64,000 bases of DNA from a candidate division KSB1 bacterium (GTDB lineage: Bacteria > Zhuqueibacterota > Zhuqueibacteria > Oleimicrobiales > Geothermoviventaceae): positions 1-64,000 of the forward strand of contig JAPDPT010000004.1 in the NCBI GenBank assembly GCA_034506315.1, given 5' to 3'. Below, one piece after another: positions 18,093-27,020 of this stretch (positions are counted from its first letter, which is position 1; every line of letters begins with the position of its first letter). Under the pieces are notes generated by a model. That model was not told the origin of the DNA. It searched no databases and was given only the letters and a program-made list of their open reading frames with translations. Made by a program: the position numbers and the translations under genes.

Positions 18093-21020
18093 TCAGAGCT
18101 CCGTACTCGTGGCGGGGCAGATGCGGCTGTAGGCGCAATAGCGGCACACGTACGGACTCGGTTTGGGGTCGAACTGCCGCTTGCGGATGCCGGTAGCGGC
18201 CTCCTCGATTTCTGCGATCGCCTTCTCGGCCAGCTTGTCACTCCACGGCAGGACGCCCACCGCTCCTGTGTCCACAAAGTGGAGTTCGAGACGGGAAGGT
18301 GGGGATCCGTACTGCCGCTCGTAGGCCAGCCCGTAGATGCGGAGCTGCAGGCTTTCTCGCGCCCTCTGCCGCGCTTCCTCCTCGCTGCGCACATCCGAAG
18401 ACTTGTAGTCGATGATCACCACCTCCCCATTCCGCACGTCCACCCGGTCCCAGCGGCCGACGATGCGATTGTTCCCCTGCCAGAATGCGAATTCCTCCTC
18501 CACCATTGCCGGGACCGTGCCGTCCTTCTCCTGGCGTTCGAAGAAGCGGCGCAGCGCCTCCTTGCCGGCCTGGAAGCGCAGGTCCTCGTGCTCGCGGCTG
18601 ACAAACCCTTCGCTGACCCACATGGCCTCGAACTTGGCGAGGAGATCGTCAAGGCTTACCGGAAGGCCCGCCCGCTTCGCCTGGTTGTAGAGGCGGATCG
18701 CTTCGTGGATCGCCTGCCCGTAGACGATTGTGTGGTGAAGACGGATGGGCACCCGCAGCTGGTGAATGTACTTGTACTTCAGAGGACAGGTGAGGTAGTC
18801 ATCCACCTGGAGGTGGCTGAGCGATAGCTTCTGGGAGGGCGGAATTTCGCTGAGTTGCAGGTCTCTGACCCCGGCCGCCGAGCGATGGCGGCGGATAACC
18901 TCCAGGGGGTTGGTCTTAAGGGCGGTGATGTCGGCTTCCTGACGGTCGAGGGCCTCCAGAACGAAGGGGCTGACCTTCCACTTCTTCTTGCCGCCCAAGT
19001 CGCTGGCGCTGGTCAGGTAGAGCTCCTGCTGGGCCCGGGTCATGGCCACGTAGAACAGTCGCCTCTCCTCCTGCAGGTGCACATCGCCGGAGGGGATGAC
19101 CTCCCGCACCAGTTCATCGGGAAGGGGCAGCGGCTCCGCGCGACGGCGCAAGGGGAAGCGATCTCGGACCAGTCCGACCACAAATACCACCGGGAACTCC
19201 AGCCCTTTGGCCTTGTGCACGGTGAGCACATTCACCGCATCGACATCGGGATCGGCCTCAGCGGTGGGTGGATCGTCCCCAGCCTCGATGAGCAGGTCCA
19301 GGTACTGGACGAAATTGGGCACCAGATCGTGCCTGGCGGTGTTGGAGAATGCCCGCACAATCTCGAAGAAGCGGGCAAGGTTCTGGACTTTGAGCTCGGC
19401 CTGGGGGGCTTCCCCCCGCGTTAAGCGGGTCAGGTAGCCGGTCCGCTCCAGGAACTCGTAGAGCACATGGCCCACCGCCTTCTGACGCGAGTACTCAGCG
19501 AAATAGGCTAGATCCTCCAGGAATTTCACCCGGGTCGCCTCGGCCTCGGGCGAGAGCTGGACGCCCTCCGCCAGGAATTTCGCTGGCTCGCGCAGGGCCG
19601 CGATGAGGGGGCGCCGGGCGCGATCCGAAGCGGAAAGCAAAAGGTGAAGGTCCTCCATCGGAAAACGGTAGATTTCGCAGGAAAGAAGATTAAACAGCTC
19701 GACCGAATCGGCCGTATCGTAGAGCACTTTCAGGAAAGAAATGAGGGCTCGCACCTCCTCTCTCCGGTACAGACCGCGGCTGCCGGAGAACTGGTAGGGA
19801 ATGTCCCGCATCCGAAGGGAGGTGAGATAGGGCTCGGCGTCGTTGTTGGAGCGGACCAGAATGGCGAAGTCGCGGTACCGGTAGGCGCCGCTTTCGACCT
19901 TCTTGGCGATCAGATCGGCCACGGCGTCGGCCTCGGCTGTGAGGGTCTGATAGTGGAGGTGCTGGACAGCCGGCCCCGGCGGCCGCGTGCTCCGGAGCCG
20001 CTTGTCGAACCCCTCCCGCACTTCCAGACGTTCGGGGTCATTGTGACGGATGAGGCGATAGGCCGCGTCAAGGATCTCCTGGGTACTCCGGTAGTTGCGT
20101 GTCAGGACCACGATGCGCGCATGGGGGTAGGCGTCGCGAAAGTGTAAGACGTTGCTGATTGCGGCCCCCCGGAACTTGTAAATGCTCTGATCGTCATCGG
20201 CGACCACCGTCACGTTGCCGTGGGGTTCGGCCAGATACTTCACCAGCTCGAACTGGGCATAGTTCGTATCCTGAAACTCGTCAATGAGGATATACCGGAA
20301 GCGCTCCCGGATTCTGCTTGCCACCGTGGGCTTGTGGCGCAGGAGGTAAAGGACGAGGTTCACCTGGTCGCCGAAATCGATCTTCCCTTCGGCGCGAAGC
20401 GCCTCCTGGTACGCGGCATAGATTTCAGCCAGCTCCGCCTGGCGTTCGGCCTGTTCCTGCAACTCCGCGTCCTCAGGATGGGCGCGGGCCCTCTCGCGAA
20501 GCCTCTCCGCGTAGGCCCGATACTCCTCCGGGGCCACGTTCTCGTCTTTGGCCCTGCTGATCAATTGCAGGATGGGACCGATGTACAGGGTGGGGTTATT
20601 GAGCGGACGGAAGAGCCGCATGGGGAAGCGAAACAGGTGCTCGCGGAAGAAGATCACCTGCTCCGGCTCCGACAGCACCTGGAAATCCGGCGGCAAGTTG
20701 ACCTCATGGGCGAATTCGCGCAGGATACGATCTCCGAACGAATGAAACGTGCTGATCCAAACGTTGGCGTACCCGTAGGGGAGAAGGGCGTCGACACGCT
20801 CTTCCATTTCTGTGGCCGCCTTCTCGGTGAAGGTCAGCGCCAGGATCTGCTCCGGCCGCGCCTTCTTGGCGGCGATCAGATAGGCGATGCGGTAGGTGAT
20901 CACGCGGGTTTTTCCCGTCCCCGCGCCGGCAACTACCATCAGCGGCCCTTCCCCATGGGTGACGGCCTCACGCTGCTCCTCATTCAAGTCCCCGAGGATT
21001 CTCTCGACGCTCAGCTCCAT
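18093..21020 (-). CDS. UvrD-type helicase fused to an Fe-S PD-(D/E)XK nuclease
   Basis: A 975-residue superfamily 1A helicase-nuclease. Helicase motifs in order: GAGTGKT (about residue 33), LIDEFQDT (247), ADDDQSIYKFRGA (276), TRNYRST (310), TVHKAKGLEFPVVFVVG (630) and FYVAMTRAQQELYL (690). The C-terminal 230 residues resemble AddB and Cas4: CPLKYKYIHQL near 770, GRWDRVDVRN followed by VVIIDYKSS for the nuclease active site, and a terminal C-x2-C-x5-C cluster (YVCRYCAYSRIC) that with the earlier Cys would bind [4Fe-4S]. It likely resects or repairs broken DNA. It is the last gene, 15 bases behind the kinase-like gene. Confidence 0.9.
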   Translation of the reverse strand: MELSVERILGDLNEEQREAVTHGEGPLMVVAGAGTGKTRVITYRIAYLIAAKKARPEQILALTFTEKAATEMEERVDALLPYGYANVWISTFHSFGDRILREFAHEVNLPPDFQVLSEPEQVIFFREHLFRFPMRLFRPLNNPTLYIGPILQLISRAKDENVAPEEYRAYAERLRERARAHPEDAELQEQAERQAELAEIYAAYQEALRAEGKIDFGDQVNLVLYLLRHKPTVASRIRERFRYILIDEFQDTNYAQFELVKYLAEPHGNVTVVADDDQSIYKFRGAAISNVLHFRDAYPHARIVVLTRNYRSTQEILDAAYRLIRHNDPERLEVREGFDKRLRSTRPPGPAVQHLHYQTLTAEADAVADLIAKKVESGAYRYRDFAILVRSNNDAEPYLTSLRMRDIPYQFSGSRGLYRREEVRALISFLKVLYDTADSVELFNLLSCEIYRFPMEDLHLLLSASDRARRPLIAALREPAKFLAEGVQLSPEAEATRVKFLEDLAYFAEYSRQKAVGHVLYEFLERTGYLTRLTRGEAPQAELKVQNLARFFEIVRAFSNTARHDLVPNFVQYLDLLIEAGDDPPTAEADPDVDAVNVLTVHKAKGLEFPVVFVVGLVRDRFPLRRRAEPLPLPDELVREVIPSGDVHLQEERRLFYVAMTRAQQELYLTSASDLGGKKKWKVSPFVLEALDRQEADITALKTNPLEVIRRHRSAAGVRDLQLSEIPPSQKLSLSHLQVDDYLTCPLKYKYIHQLRVPIRLHHTIVYGQAIHEAIRLYNQAKRAGLPVSLDDLLAKFEAMWVSEGFVSREHEDLRFQAGKEALRRFFERQEKDGTVPAMVEEEFAFWQGNNRIVGRWDRVDVRNGEVVIIDYKSSDVRSEEEARQRARESLQLRIYGLAYERQYGSPPSRLELHFVDTGAVGVLPWSDKLAEKAIAEIEEAATGIRKRQFDPKPSPYVCRYCAYSRICPATSTEL

Positions 21021-21035
21021 CGCGTTCTCCCACCC

Positions 21036-22544
21036 TCATTCCGGGAGTGAAATCACCGTCAGGTAAGTGCCTGGCCCCCTACGAAGCTCAACGGCGCCGC
21101 CCAGCTCTTCAAGGATCTGAGCCGCCACAAAGAACTCGAGGGAGACATCGGGCGTTTCCACGGGCGAACCTTCCTCGGCGGCCGCCACCGTCGCGGAGTC
21201 GCGCTCCTCGACCCCGATGACCACCTCGGCGGCAAGGCCAGGCTTCGCTGAGGCCCGCGTCGACACGCAGACGCTGCCTCGCGGCGAGATTCTGCCTATC
21301 TGGTCGCGCAAGAGGCACATGAGGGCGCGTCGGAAACGCAGGCGATCTGTGCGCACCGACGCCAGCGACTCGTCGGGCACAAACGTGAACCGAATCCCCT
21401 GCTTTTCGGCCTCGAGGAGCGAGACCACCTCGCGCACGAACGGGTTCAGGGGCACGTTTTCGAACGAGGGCTCGGGCAGGCTCCCGAGCTCTGAGAACAT
21501 TGTAGTGAGCTGCGAGAGACGGCTGAGCCGCTCCTGGAGGCTCCGAAGGAGGGCCTCGCTCGTCGCTCTGTCCCTTGCTGATCCTCCACGCAGCTGACGG
21601 AGCTCCTCCAGAGCTGGCCTCAGGAGGTTGGATACCTCGAGGGACAGGCGACGGGTCGCCTCTCTCCACGCTGCCAGCCGTTCGGCGCGAGCCAGGCGTT
21701 CTCTCCCTTCCCTCAGCTGGACGATCATCCGATTAAAGGTCCGTGCCAGGTTGGCAATCTCGTCGTCGCCCTCCTCGGGAGCCTGGATGTCCAGGTCGCC
21801 GTGGGTTGCCCGCTCCATTGCAGACGCCAAGTGCGAGATCGGCTTGGCGATGCCTCGCGCCGTCGCCCGCGCCACAATCCCAGCCACTACCCCCAACACC
21901 ACGACGGCGCTTGCACTCAGGGCCCAGAGGACTTGCTCTCGCATGACCCCCTCCCGGACCAGCGTCAGAGTACCGTATGCACGCAGGCACTGGCCGAGGT
22001 CCTGGAGTGTGCGAGAGAGGGCCGGAGGATAGCGGCGGCAAACCAGGTACCACCGCCCATCGGTCGATTGGACGCGGAATCGGTGCAGGATCTCCTTCGG
22101 TCGCCCAGCTTCGTCACCCGTCAGGATGGGTGCCTTGCCCGCTCGACCCGTGTCGCCCCAGATGCGTGTGAACCGAGTGCCCGAGCTATCGGCCAGCAGG
22201 GCCACCCAGAGGACGCTCGAGTCCTGGAGGCAGGCTTCGGGTCCATCCCGCCGCAGCTGGTCCTGAATCCTTTGCTCCGTCCGTCTCTCTTCCTGCTGCA
22301 GCACCTCGATGGCCTCGCGAACGGCGAGGTCCAGGCCCGGCACACTCAGGGCGCGGACCAGCTGGTCCATCCCCCTGGTGAACCAGAAGACGGTAGCGAC
22401 ACAGGGGAGCAAGCCAAAGGCCAGCAGGAGAAACGTCAGCCGCAGCCGGAAGGATTCTCGCCTGCCCACCCGGCGGCGTGGCCACAGAAGGTAGCCCCCA
22501 ACGCCCAAGAAAACCGCCAGTGTCCACACCAGGAAGACAAGCAC
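21036..22544 (-). CDS. NtrY-like membrane sensor lacking the phospho-acceptor histidine
   Basis: A 502-residue protein with N-terminal helices (residues 1-22 and 31-55), a periplasmic sensor region (60-205), a third helix (210-232), HAMP (235-285), then a dimerisation and ATPase-like region. The segment AERLAAWREATRRL aligns with the NtrY phospho-acceptor region, but where NtrY has AHEIKNP this protein has SLEVSNL: the His is Leu. The ATPase region has no recognisable N-box, DxGxG or GxGxG and ends with GGAVELRRGPGTYLTVISLP. It is therefore probably a signalling pseudokinase or scaffold. It sits between DUF58/MoxR genes and the helicase-nuclease gene. Confidence 0.75.
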   Translation of the reverse strand: MLVFLVWTLAVFLGVGGYLLWPRRRVGRRESFRLRLTFLLLAFGLLPCVATVFWFTRGMDQLVRALSVPGLDLAVREAIEVLQQEERRTEQRIQDQLRRDGPEACLQDSSVLWVALLADSSGTRFTRIWGDTGRAGKAPILTGDEAGRPKEILHRFRVQSTDGRWYLVCRRYPPALSRTLQDLGQCLRAYGTLTLVREGVMREQVLWALSASAVVVLGVVAGIVARATARGIAKPISHLASAMERATHGDLDIQAPEEGDDEIANLARTFNRMIVQLREGRERLARAERLAAWREATRRLSLEVSNLLRPALEELRQLRGGSARDRATSEALLRSLQERLSRLSQLTTMFSELGSLPEPSFENVPLNPFVREVVSLLEAEKQGIRFTFVPDESLASVRTDRLRFRRALMCLLRDQIGRISPRGSVCVSTRASAKPGLAAEVVIGVEERDSATVAAAEEGSPVETPDVSLEFFVAAQILEELGGAVELRRGPGTYLTVISLPE

Positions 22545-22612
22545 ACCTCGCCCTCTTCCTACTGTACGACCCGCCTGCCGGCGGCTCTCCAGACAGCTGA
22601 CCGCCTTGCCCC

Positions 22613-23524
22613 CTACCCGCGAAGGCGTTTCCGCTTCACAAGATATTCGAAGAGTGCTCGATCAAAGGGCTCTGAGGTGTCGAGCAAGACGTAGTCGATG
22701 AAATGCTCCCGGCACTGTTTCCGCATGGCATCGATGAACGCGCGCACCTGCTCCCTGTACGCGCGCCGGATGTGGGCGGCCTGGGTGCCGAGGCGCTGGT
22801 GCGTCTCCAGGTCCTCAAAGACCACGTTGCCCGAAAGATCCAGGTCCCTTTCCAGCGGGTCCAGGATGTGGAAGACGATCACCTCGTGGCCGTCATGGCG
22901 GAAGTGGCGAAGTCCGGAGAGAATCTCAGCGGGTTCGTCCAGCAGATCGGACAGCACCAGGATCAAACCGCGCCGGCGGATACGCTCGGCCAGCTCGTGC
23001 AGGACCGGGCCCAGGCGCGTTGGGCCGCCCGGGCCGAGGCTTTCGAGCTCCGTCAGGATGGGCGTAAGGTAACTCAACACGGAGCGCGGCGGGTAGTACG
23101 TGCGGGGGCGCTCGTCGAAGGTCAGCAAGCCCACGGCGTCGCGCTGCTTCAGCATCAGATAGGCAAGGGCGGCGGCCAGATGCTTGGCGTAGTCCAGCTT
23201 CGTGAACCCGCGGGAGGTGAAGCCCATGGAAGCGGAGGCATCTACCACCAGGTAGGCCTTGAGATTGGTCTCCTCCTGGAACTGCTTCACGACAAAGCGA
23301 TCCGTGCGCCCGTAGACTTTCCAGTCCAAGAGCCGGATCTCATCCCCGGGCGAATAGGGCCGGTGTTCCGAGAATTCCACGCTAAAGCCGTGATATGGGC
23401 TCTGGTGGAGCCCGGCGATGAAGCCTTCGACCACCAGACGCGCACGAAAGGAGAGATTTCCCAGGCGGCTCAGGGTTTCTGGATCCAGGAGGGAGATGGA
23501 AGCTCTCGGACGAACCGGAGACAT
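22613..23524 (-). CDS. DUF58 (vWA-like) protein partner of MoxR
   Basis: A 303-residue protein. ATG 23524 is chosen because the upstream open frame is Arg/Gly-rich filler overlapping moxR. The DUF58 hallmark SEHRPYSPGDEIRLLDWKVY is near residues 55-75, and a von Willebrand-type metal site VVDASASMGF near 98. No membrane segment is evident. DUF58 proteins are regular partners of MoxR AAA+ ATPases, which load or remodel metal- or membrane-linked complexes; the client is unknown. It lies 17 bases after moxR. Confidence 0.9.
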   Translation of the reverse strand: MSPVRPRASISLLDPETLSRLGNLSFRARLVVEGFIAGLHQSPYHGFSVEFSEHRPYSPGDEIRLLDWKVYGRTDRFVVKQFQEETNLKAYLVVDASASMGFTSRGFTKLDYAKHLAAALAYLMLKQRDAVGLLTFDERPRTYYPPRSVLSYLTPILTELESLGPGGPTRLGPVLHELAERIRRRGLILVLSDLLDEPAEILSGLRHFRHDGHEVIVFHILDPLERDLDLSGNVVFEDLETHQRLGTQAAHIRRAYREQVRAFIDAMRKQCREHFIDYVLLDTSEPFDRALFEYLVKRKRLRG

Positions 23525-23541
23525 AGCGCAATGGCCCCCGC

Positions 23542-24546
23542 CTACAGACCCCCATCGCGGAGAAGCCGTTCGATGACGTCCACGGTGGTGATCCCCTCTG
23601 CCTCGGCGTGGAAAGTGGTGACCAGGCGATGACGGAGCACAGGTACGGCTACGGCCCGGACATCTTCGATATCGGGCGTGGCCCGCCCGTCCAGCACGGA
23701 GCGCGCTTTCGCCCCCAGGACCAGGTACTGGGAGGCGCGCGGTCCTGCCCCCCAACGCACCCACTCGTTGATGAAGTCCGGGACTCCGTCTGAGTGCGGG
23801 CGCGTCATCCGGACCAGCCGGACAGCGTACTGGACAACCTTGTCCGCCACCGGGACCCTTCGGACAAAGCTCTGCAGCATCAGGATGTCCTCAGCATCCA
23901 ATACAGGCTCCAGGTCCACATCCCGCGCGCTGGTCGTTGTCTTGACGATCAGGGCCTCCTCGTCGGCCGAGGGATAGTCGACCCACAGGTTGAACATGAA
24001 GCGATCCAGCTGCGCCTCCGGAAGGGGATAGGTACCTTCCTGCTCGATGGGGTTCTGGGTAGCCAGGACGAAGAACGGCTCGTCGAGCTTGTACGTCTGC
24101 CCACCGGCGCTCACCTCGTGTTCCTGCATAGCTTGGAGGAGGGCTGCCTGCGTTTTTGGAGGGGTACGGTTGATCTCATCCGCAAGCACAATATTGGCAA
24201 AGACGGGCCCCTTCACAAAGCGGAACACCCGCTTGCCCGTCACACGGTCCTCCTCGATCACCTCGGTCCCGGTAATGTCCGAGGGCATCAGGTCGGGGGT
24301 GAACTGGATCCGACTGAACGTGAGGTTGAGCACCTTGGCAAGCGTGCTGATCAGTAGCGTCTTGGCGAGGCCTGGCACCCCTACCAGAAGACAATGGCCG
24401 CGGCAGAGAAGGGCCATCAAGAGCTGGTCGATCACCAGCCGCTGACCCACGATCACCTTCCCGATCTCGCCCACCAGGCGATCGTGGGCCTCCCGCGCAA
24501 GCTCGAGAACCGCCGCCTCCGAATCGACCTTGCGGAGTTTTGCCAT
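23542..24546 (-). CDS. MoxR family AAA+ ATPase
   Basis: A 334-residue ATPase. ATG 24546 ([13 protein letters not shown]) is the likely start; the frame is open to 24612. Walker A region is [18 protein letters not shown] near residue 52, followed by [16 protein letters not shown], Walker [20 protein letters not shown] near 113, and the sensor region [23 protein letters not shown] (residues 147-170). MoxR ATPases act as chaperones with vWA proteins, consistent with the DUF58 gene directly downstream. First gene of a four-gene minus-strand run. Confidence 0.93.
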   Translation of the reverse strand: MAKLRKVDSEAAVLELAREAHDRLVGEIGKVIVGQRLVIDQLLMALLCRGHCLLVGVPGLAKTLLISTLAKVLNLTFSRIQFTPDLMPSDITGTEVIEEDRVTGKRVFRFVKGPVFANIVLADEINRTPPKTQAALLQAMQEHEVSAGGQTYKLDEPFFVLATQNPIEQEGTYPLPEAQLDRFMFNLWVDYPSADEEALIVKTTTSARDVDLEPVLDAEDILMLQSFVRRVPVADKVVQYAVRLVRMTRPHSDGVPDFINEWVRWGAGPRASQYLVLGAKARSVLDGRATPDIEDVRAVAVPVLRHRLVTTFHAEAEGITTVDVIERLLRDGGL

Positions 24547-24639
24547 TTCCGCCGCCCGTCGAAAACCCTTGTCGTTCTTGCCCAGCCCTGTTTGCCGAAT
24601 CAAGTTACCCATTCAGCCAGGCTTTTCCAAACTTTTTCC

Positions 24640-24668
24640 TTGGAGCCGGGATAGACGCCCTTTACATT
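24640..24668 (+). promoter_or_regulatory. Candidate promoter of rlmN
   Basis: TTGGAG (24640-24645) and TACATT (24663-24668) are spaced by 17 bases in a locally AT-richer patch, 25 bases upstream of the proposed rlmN start. Confidence 0.4.
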
Positions 24669-24692
24669 GGACGGAGAGCAAGGGAGGTGCCG

Positions 24693-25862
24693 TTGGCTTG
24701 GAAGCACAACTTTCGGGATAAGCCGCCGAGAAAGGGCGAGCGCAAGGCTCGTGTACCGGAGCCTCGGGGGAACGCCGCTATCCCGCGGGTGACGCCTGCG
24801 CCCACGCCAGGAAAGACGCTCCTCAAGGGCATGACCCTGGACGAGCTGCGGGCGTGGGTGGAAGAGCAGGGTTGGGAACGCTTCCGCGCCGACCAGATCT
24901 TCTCCTGGATGTACGTGAAGCGGGCCACCTCGTTCGAGCAGATGACAGACCTCGGCAAGGCGATCCGCTCGCGGCTCGGAGAGATCGCGGACCTCGGGAT
25001 CCTGCCTGTCCTCCGGACCGCCGTGTCCCCCCAGACGGGGACGATGAAGCTTCTGGTGGGGCTGCCCGACGGCAATAGGGTTGAGTGCGTCTATATCCCC
25101 GAGGGCAAGCGCCGCACGGTGTGTCTGTCCTCGCAGGTGGGCTGCCCCCTCGGCTGCTCGTTCTGCGCGACGGGCCAGATGGGCTTCCGTCGCAACCTGG
25201 CGGCCTGGGAGATCCTCGAAGAGCTCCTGGCCGTCGAAAGGATCGTCGGCCAGAAGCTCACGAACGTCGTGTTCATGGGCATGGGCGAGCCCCTCCTGAA
25301 CTACCGGGAGGTAATGAAGGCGGCGGACCTGATCAGCGACGAGCGGGGCATCAGCATCGGACACCGCAAGATCGTCATCTCCACCGTCGGGATGGTGGGA
25401 AGCATCAAGAGAATGGCCGATGAGGGGAAATTGTATCGCCTGGCCATCTCCCTCAATGCTGCCGACGACGATACCCGCTCCCAGCTAATGCCGATCAATC
25501 GCCGCTACAAGATTCGCGAAGTGCTGGAGGCGGCGCGCTACTACTACCAGAAAACGCGGCGGCGAGTGACTTTTGAGTACGTTCTCATCCGGGGGGTCAA
25601 CGATCGCAAGCGGGACGCAGAGCGGCTTCGACAGCTCCTGCACGGTTTTCCCTGCAAGATCAACCTTATTCCGTACAATGAGACCGTCGCGGAGTATCAA
25701 CGGCCGAGCGACGAGGAGATCGAACGCTTCCGTCGGTGGCTGCAACCGTTGCAGGCGCCGGTCATCGTGCGCTGGAGCCGGGGTCGAGATATCCGGGCCG
25801 CCTGCGGCCAACTCTGGGCCATGGACGAAACAGAAACCAAACTTTCGGGAGCCGGGGTCTGA
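24693..25862 (+). CDS. rlmN: 23S rRNA/tRNA adenine C2-methyltransferase (radical SAM)
   Basis: A 389-residue RlmN. It methylates A2503 of 23S rRNA and A37 of some tRNAs. The radical SAM motif is GCPLGCSFCATGQMGF (C-x3-C-x2-C). The family Cys sites are also visible: an IRAACGQL segment near the C-terminus. Other family segments are RFRADQIFSWMY and VVFMGMGEPLLNY. TTG 24693 behind AGGGAGG is the preferred start; GTG 24687 is possible. It carries a Lys/Arg-rich N-terminal extension of about 45 residues before the usual family start (MTLDELRAW). Confidence 0.95.
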   Translation: MAWKHNFRDKPPRKGERKARVPEPRGNAAIPRVTPAPTPGKTLLKGMTLDELRAWVEEQGWERFRADQIFSWMYVKRATSFEQMTDLGKAIRSRLGEIADLGILPVLRTAVSPQTGTMKLLVGLPDGNRVECVYIPEGKRRTVCLSSQVGCPLGCSFCATGQMGFRRNLAAWEILEELLAVERIVGQKLTNVVFMGMGEPLLNYREVMKAADLISDERGISIGHRKIVISTVGMVGSIKRMADEGKLYRLAISLNAADDDTRSQLMPINRRYKIREVLEAARYYYQKTRRRVTFEYVLIRGVNDRKRDAERLRQLLHGFPCKINLIPYNETVAEYQRPSDEEIERFRRWLQPLQAPVIVRWSRGRDIRAACGQLWAMDETETKLSGAGV

Positions 25863-25879
25863 CCGTGTCCGGCACAGGA

Positions 25880-25941
25880 CTCAGGCCAAGCGGGCCAGCC
25901 TGAGACGAGAGGGACGGGGCGCCTACTTGAGCAGGCGCCCC
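25880..25941. terminator. Pair of hairpins between converging genes
   Basis: CTCAGGC (25880-25886) pairs with GCCTGAG (25898-25904). GGGGCGCCT (25916-25924) pairs with AGGCGCCCC (25933-25941), which overlaps the stop of the minus-strand small gene. Neither has a T run, so termination function is plausible but not proven. Confidence 0.5.
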
Positions 25942-26144
25942 ACCAAGCAGATCCGGTAGGTACCGGTGGTGGGGTCAAAGAGCTCGACGTAGGCACGCAG
26001 AGAAACCGCAGCCTCCACCAGATCGAGGAGGAGCTGGGCATTCCGCTCGTCGAACTCCTCGGCGCTGAGCCGGAGGAGCGCGACGCCCGGCCTTGTGGCC
26101 TGGTCCGGGCGCACAGGCCGGGCGTGGAGGCGCGGCCTACGCAT
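25923..26144 (-). CDS. Small protein of unknown function (paralogue B of a tandem pair)
   Basis: A 73-residue protein. The start ATG 26144 overlaps the last eight bases of the upstream small gene (ATGCGTAG), so translation is coupled. A basic N-terminus is followed by a helix (LSAEEFDERNAQLLLDLVEA) and a beta-rich tail YVELFDPTTGTYRICLVGRL, which aligns with the tail of its neighbour. No known family is recognised and no signal or metal motif is seen. Location opposite a perR-like gene suggests a stress role, but that is only context. Confidence 0.6.
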   Translation of the reverse strand: MRRPRLHARPVRPDQATRPGVALLRLSAEEFDERNAQLLLDLVEAAVSLRAYVELFDPTTGTYRICLVGRLLK

Positions 26145-26334
26145 GGGTTCGCCGCAGTTGTCCTTCCAAGACGATACGAAACGTCCCATCTTGGGGATCT
26201 ACCTCCTCCACTACAGCCCGCCATCGCTGAGAGCGGAGGAGGATGGCGCTGATCTTCTGCCGCAGGGCATTGGAAGAGGGGGGCAGCTGCTCGAGGATCA
26301 GGAAATCCCGGGTGTCAAAAATCTGGCCTTCCAT
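26137..26334 (-). CDS. Small protein of unknown function (paralogue A of a tandem pair)
   Basis: A 65-residue protein starting at ATG 26334 behind GGGAGGTGTCGCC. The N-terminus MEGQIFDTRDFLILEQLPP leads into a helix with LRQKISAILLRSQRW and a tail VVEEVDPQDGTFRIVLEGQL. The tail matches the downstream small protein (DPxxGTxRIxLxGxL). Divergently transcribed from the perR-like gene across 244 bases. Function unknown. Confidence 0.6.
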   Translation of the reverse strand: MEGQIFDTRDFLILEQLPPSSNALRQKISAILLRSQRWRAVVEEVDPQDGTFRIVLEGQLRRTHA

Positions 26335-26505
26335 GGCGACACCTCCCGGCAACGCGCCGCAAAGCGTCCTCGCGCTCTTATATTTCCGCCCTCCCTCTGC
26401 CAAAGTCAAGAATTGTAGATGAGAATTCACCGAGTTGAAGGAGAATTCTGCACCGCAGCGGCCCACAGGGGGCCTGGACTTCCGTTCGGGCATGAGAAAT
26501 AGGGC

Positions 26506-26533
26506 TTGACTTTCTCGGGCCGAATGATAGATT
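26506..26533 (+). promoter_or_regulatory. Promoter of the perR-ferritin unit
   Basis: TTGACT (26506-26511) and TAGATT (26528-26533) are spaced by 16 bases. The imperfect dyad TTAGAAATAGTTCTCAA (26532-26548) overlaps the -10 element and is a candidate autoregulatory PerR/Fur-type operator. Confidence 0.55.
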
Positions 26534-26578
26534 AGAAATAGTTCTCAATAGGGCGGCCTCGCCGCGTAAGGAGGAAGA

Positions 26579-27019
26579 ATGAGCTTGCCCGATGAGGTTC
26601 TCAGACCCCCCGGAAGGAGGCTCACGCGGCAGCGCCGCATCATCTACGAGATCGTACGCTCGCGCCGCGACCACCCAAGCGCCGCGGAAATCCACAAGGA
26701 AGCTCTCCGCCACCTTCCCTCGATCTCCCTGGGCACCGTGTACCGGAACCTGAAGCTGCTTGCCGAACAGGGTCTCATCCGCGAGATCACGTACCTGGGC
26801 GAAGGATCGCGCTTCGACGGATACCCCGAACTGCACGCCCATGTCGTCTGCCGCCGTTGTGGCAAAGTCCTGGATCTGGAACTGGACGTGGAAGCGAAGC
26901 TGGACTCCCTCGTTGCCTCCAAGACCGGCTTCCGCAATCTCGTCCACAGCCTGACGTTCTACGGTGTCTGTCCGGAGTGTTTCTCGGAAGCGAAGCACGT
27001 CACCAACCAGGAGGTGTAG
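26579..27019 (+). CDS. perR: PerR-like peroxide-sensing Fur family repressor
   Basis: A 146-residue regulator. The winged helix carries RLTRQRRIIYEIVRS and SLGTVYRNLKLLAEQGLI. The regulatory metal site of PerR is recognisable: SRFD near residue 80, HAH near 87, and an acidic residue in LDLELD. The structural zinc site has two CxxC pairs, CRRC and CPEC. These residues fit B. subtilis PerR better than Fur or Zur. In PerR, bound Fe(II) lets H2O2 oxidise a ligand His and release DNA. It sits two bases upstream of a ferritin-like gene and heads an oxygen-defence island, so that island is its likely regulon. Confidence 0.88.
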   Translation: MSLPDEVLRPPGRRLTRQRRIIYEIVRSRRDHPSAAEIHKEALRHLPSISLGTVYRNLKLLAEQGLIREITYLGEGSRFDGYPELHAHVVCRRCGKVLDLELDVEAKLDSLVASKTGFRNLVHSLTFYGVCPECFSEAKHVTNQEV

Positions 27020-27020
27020 C

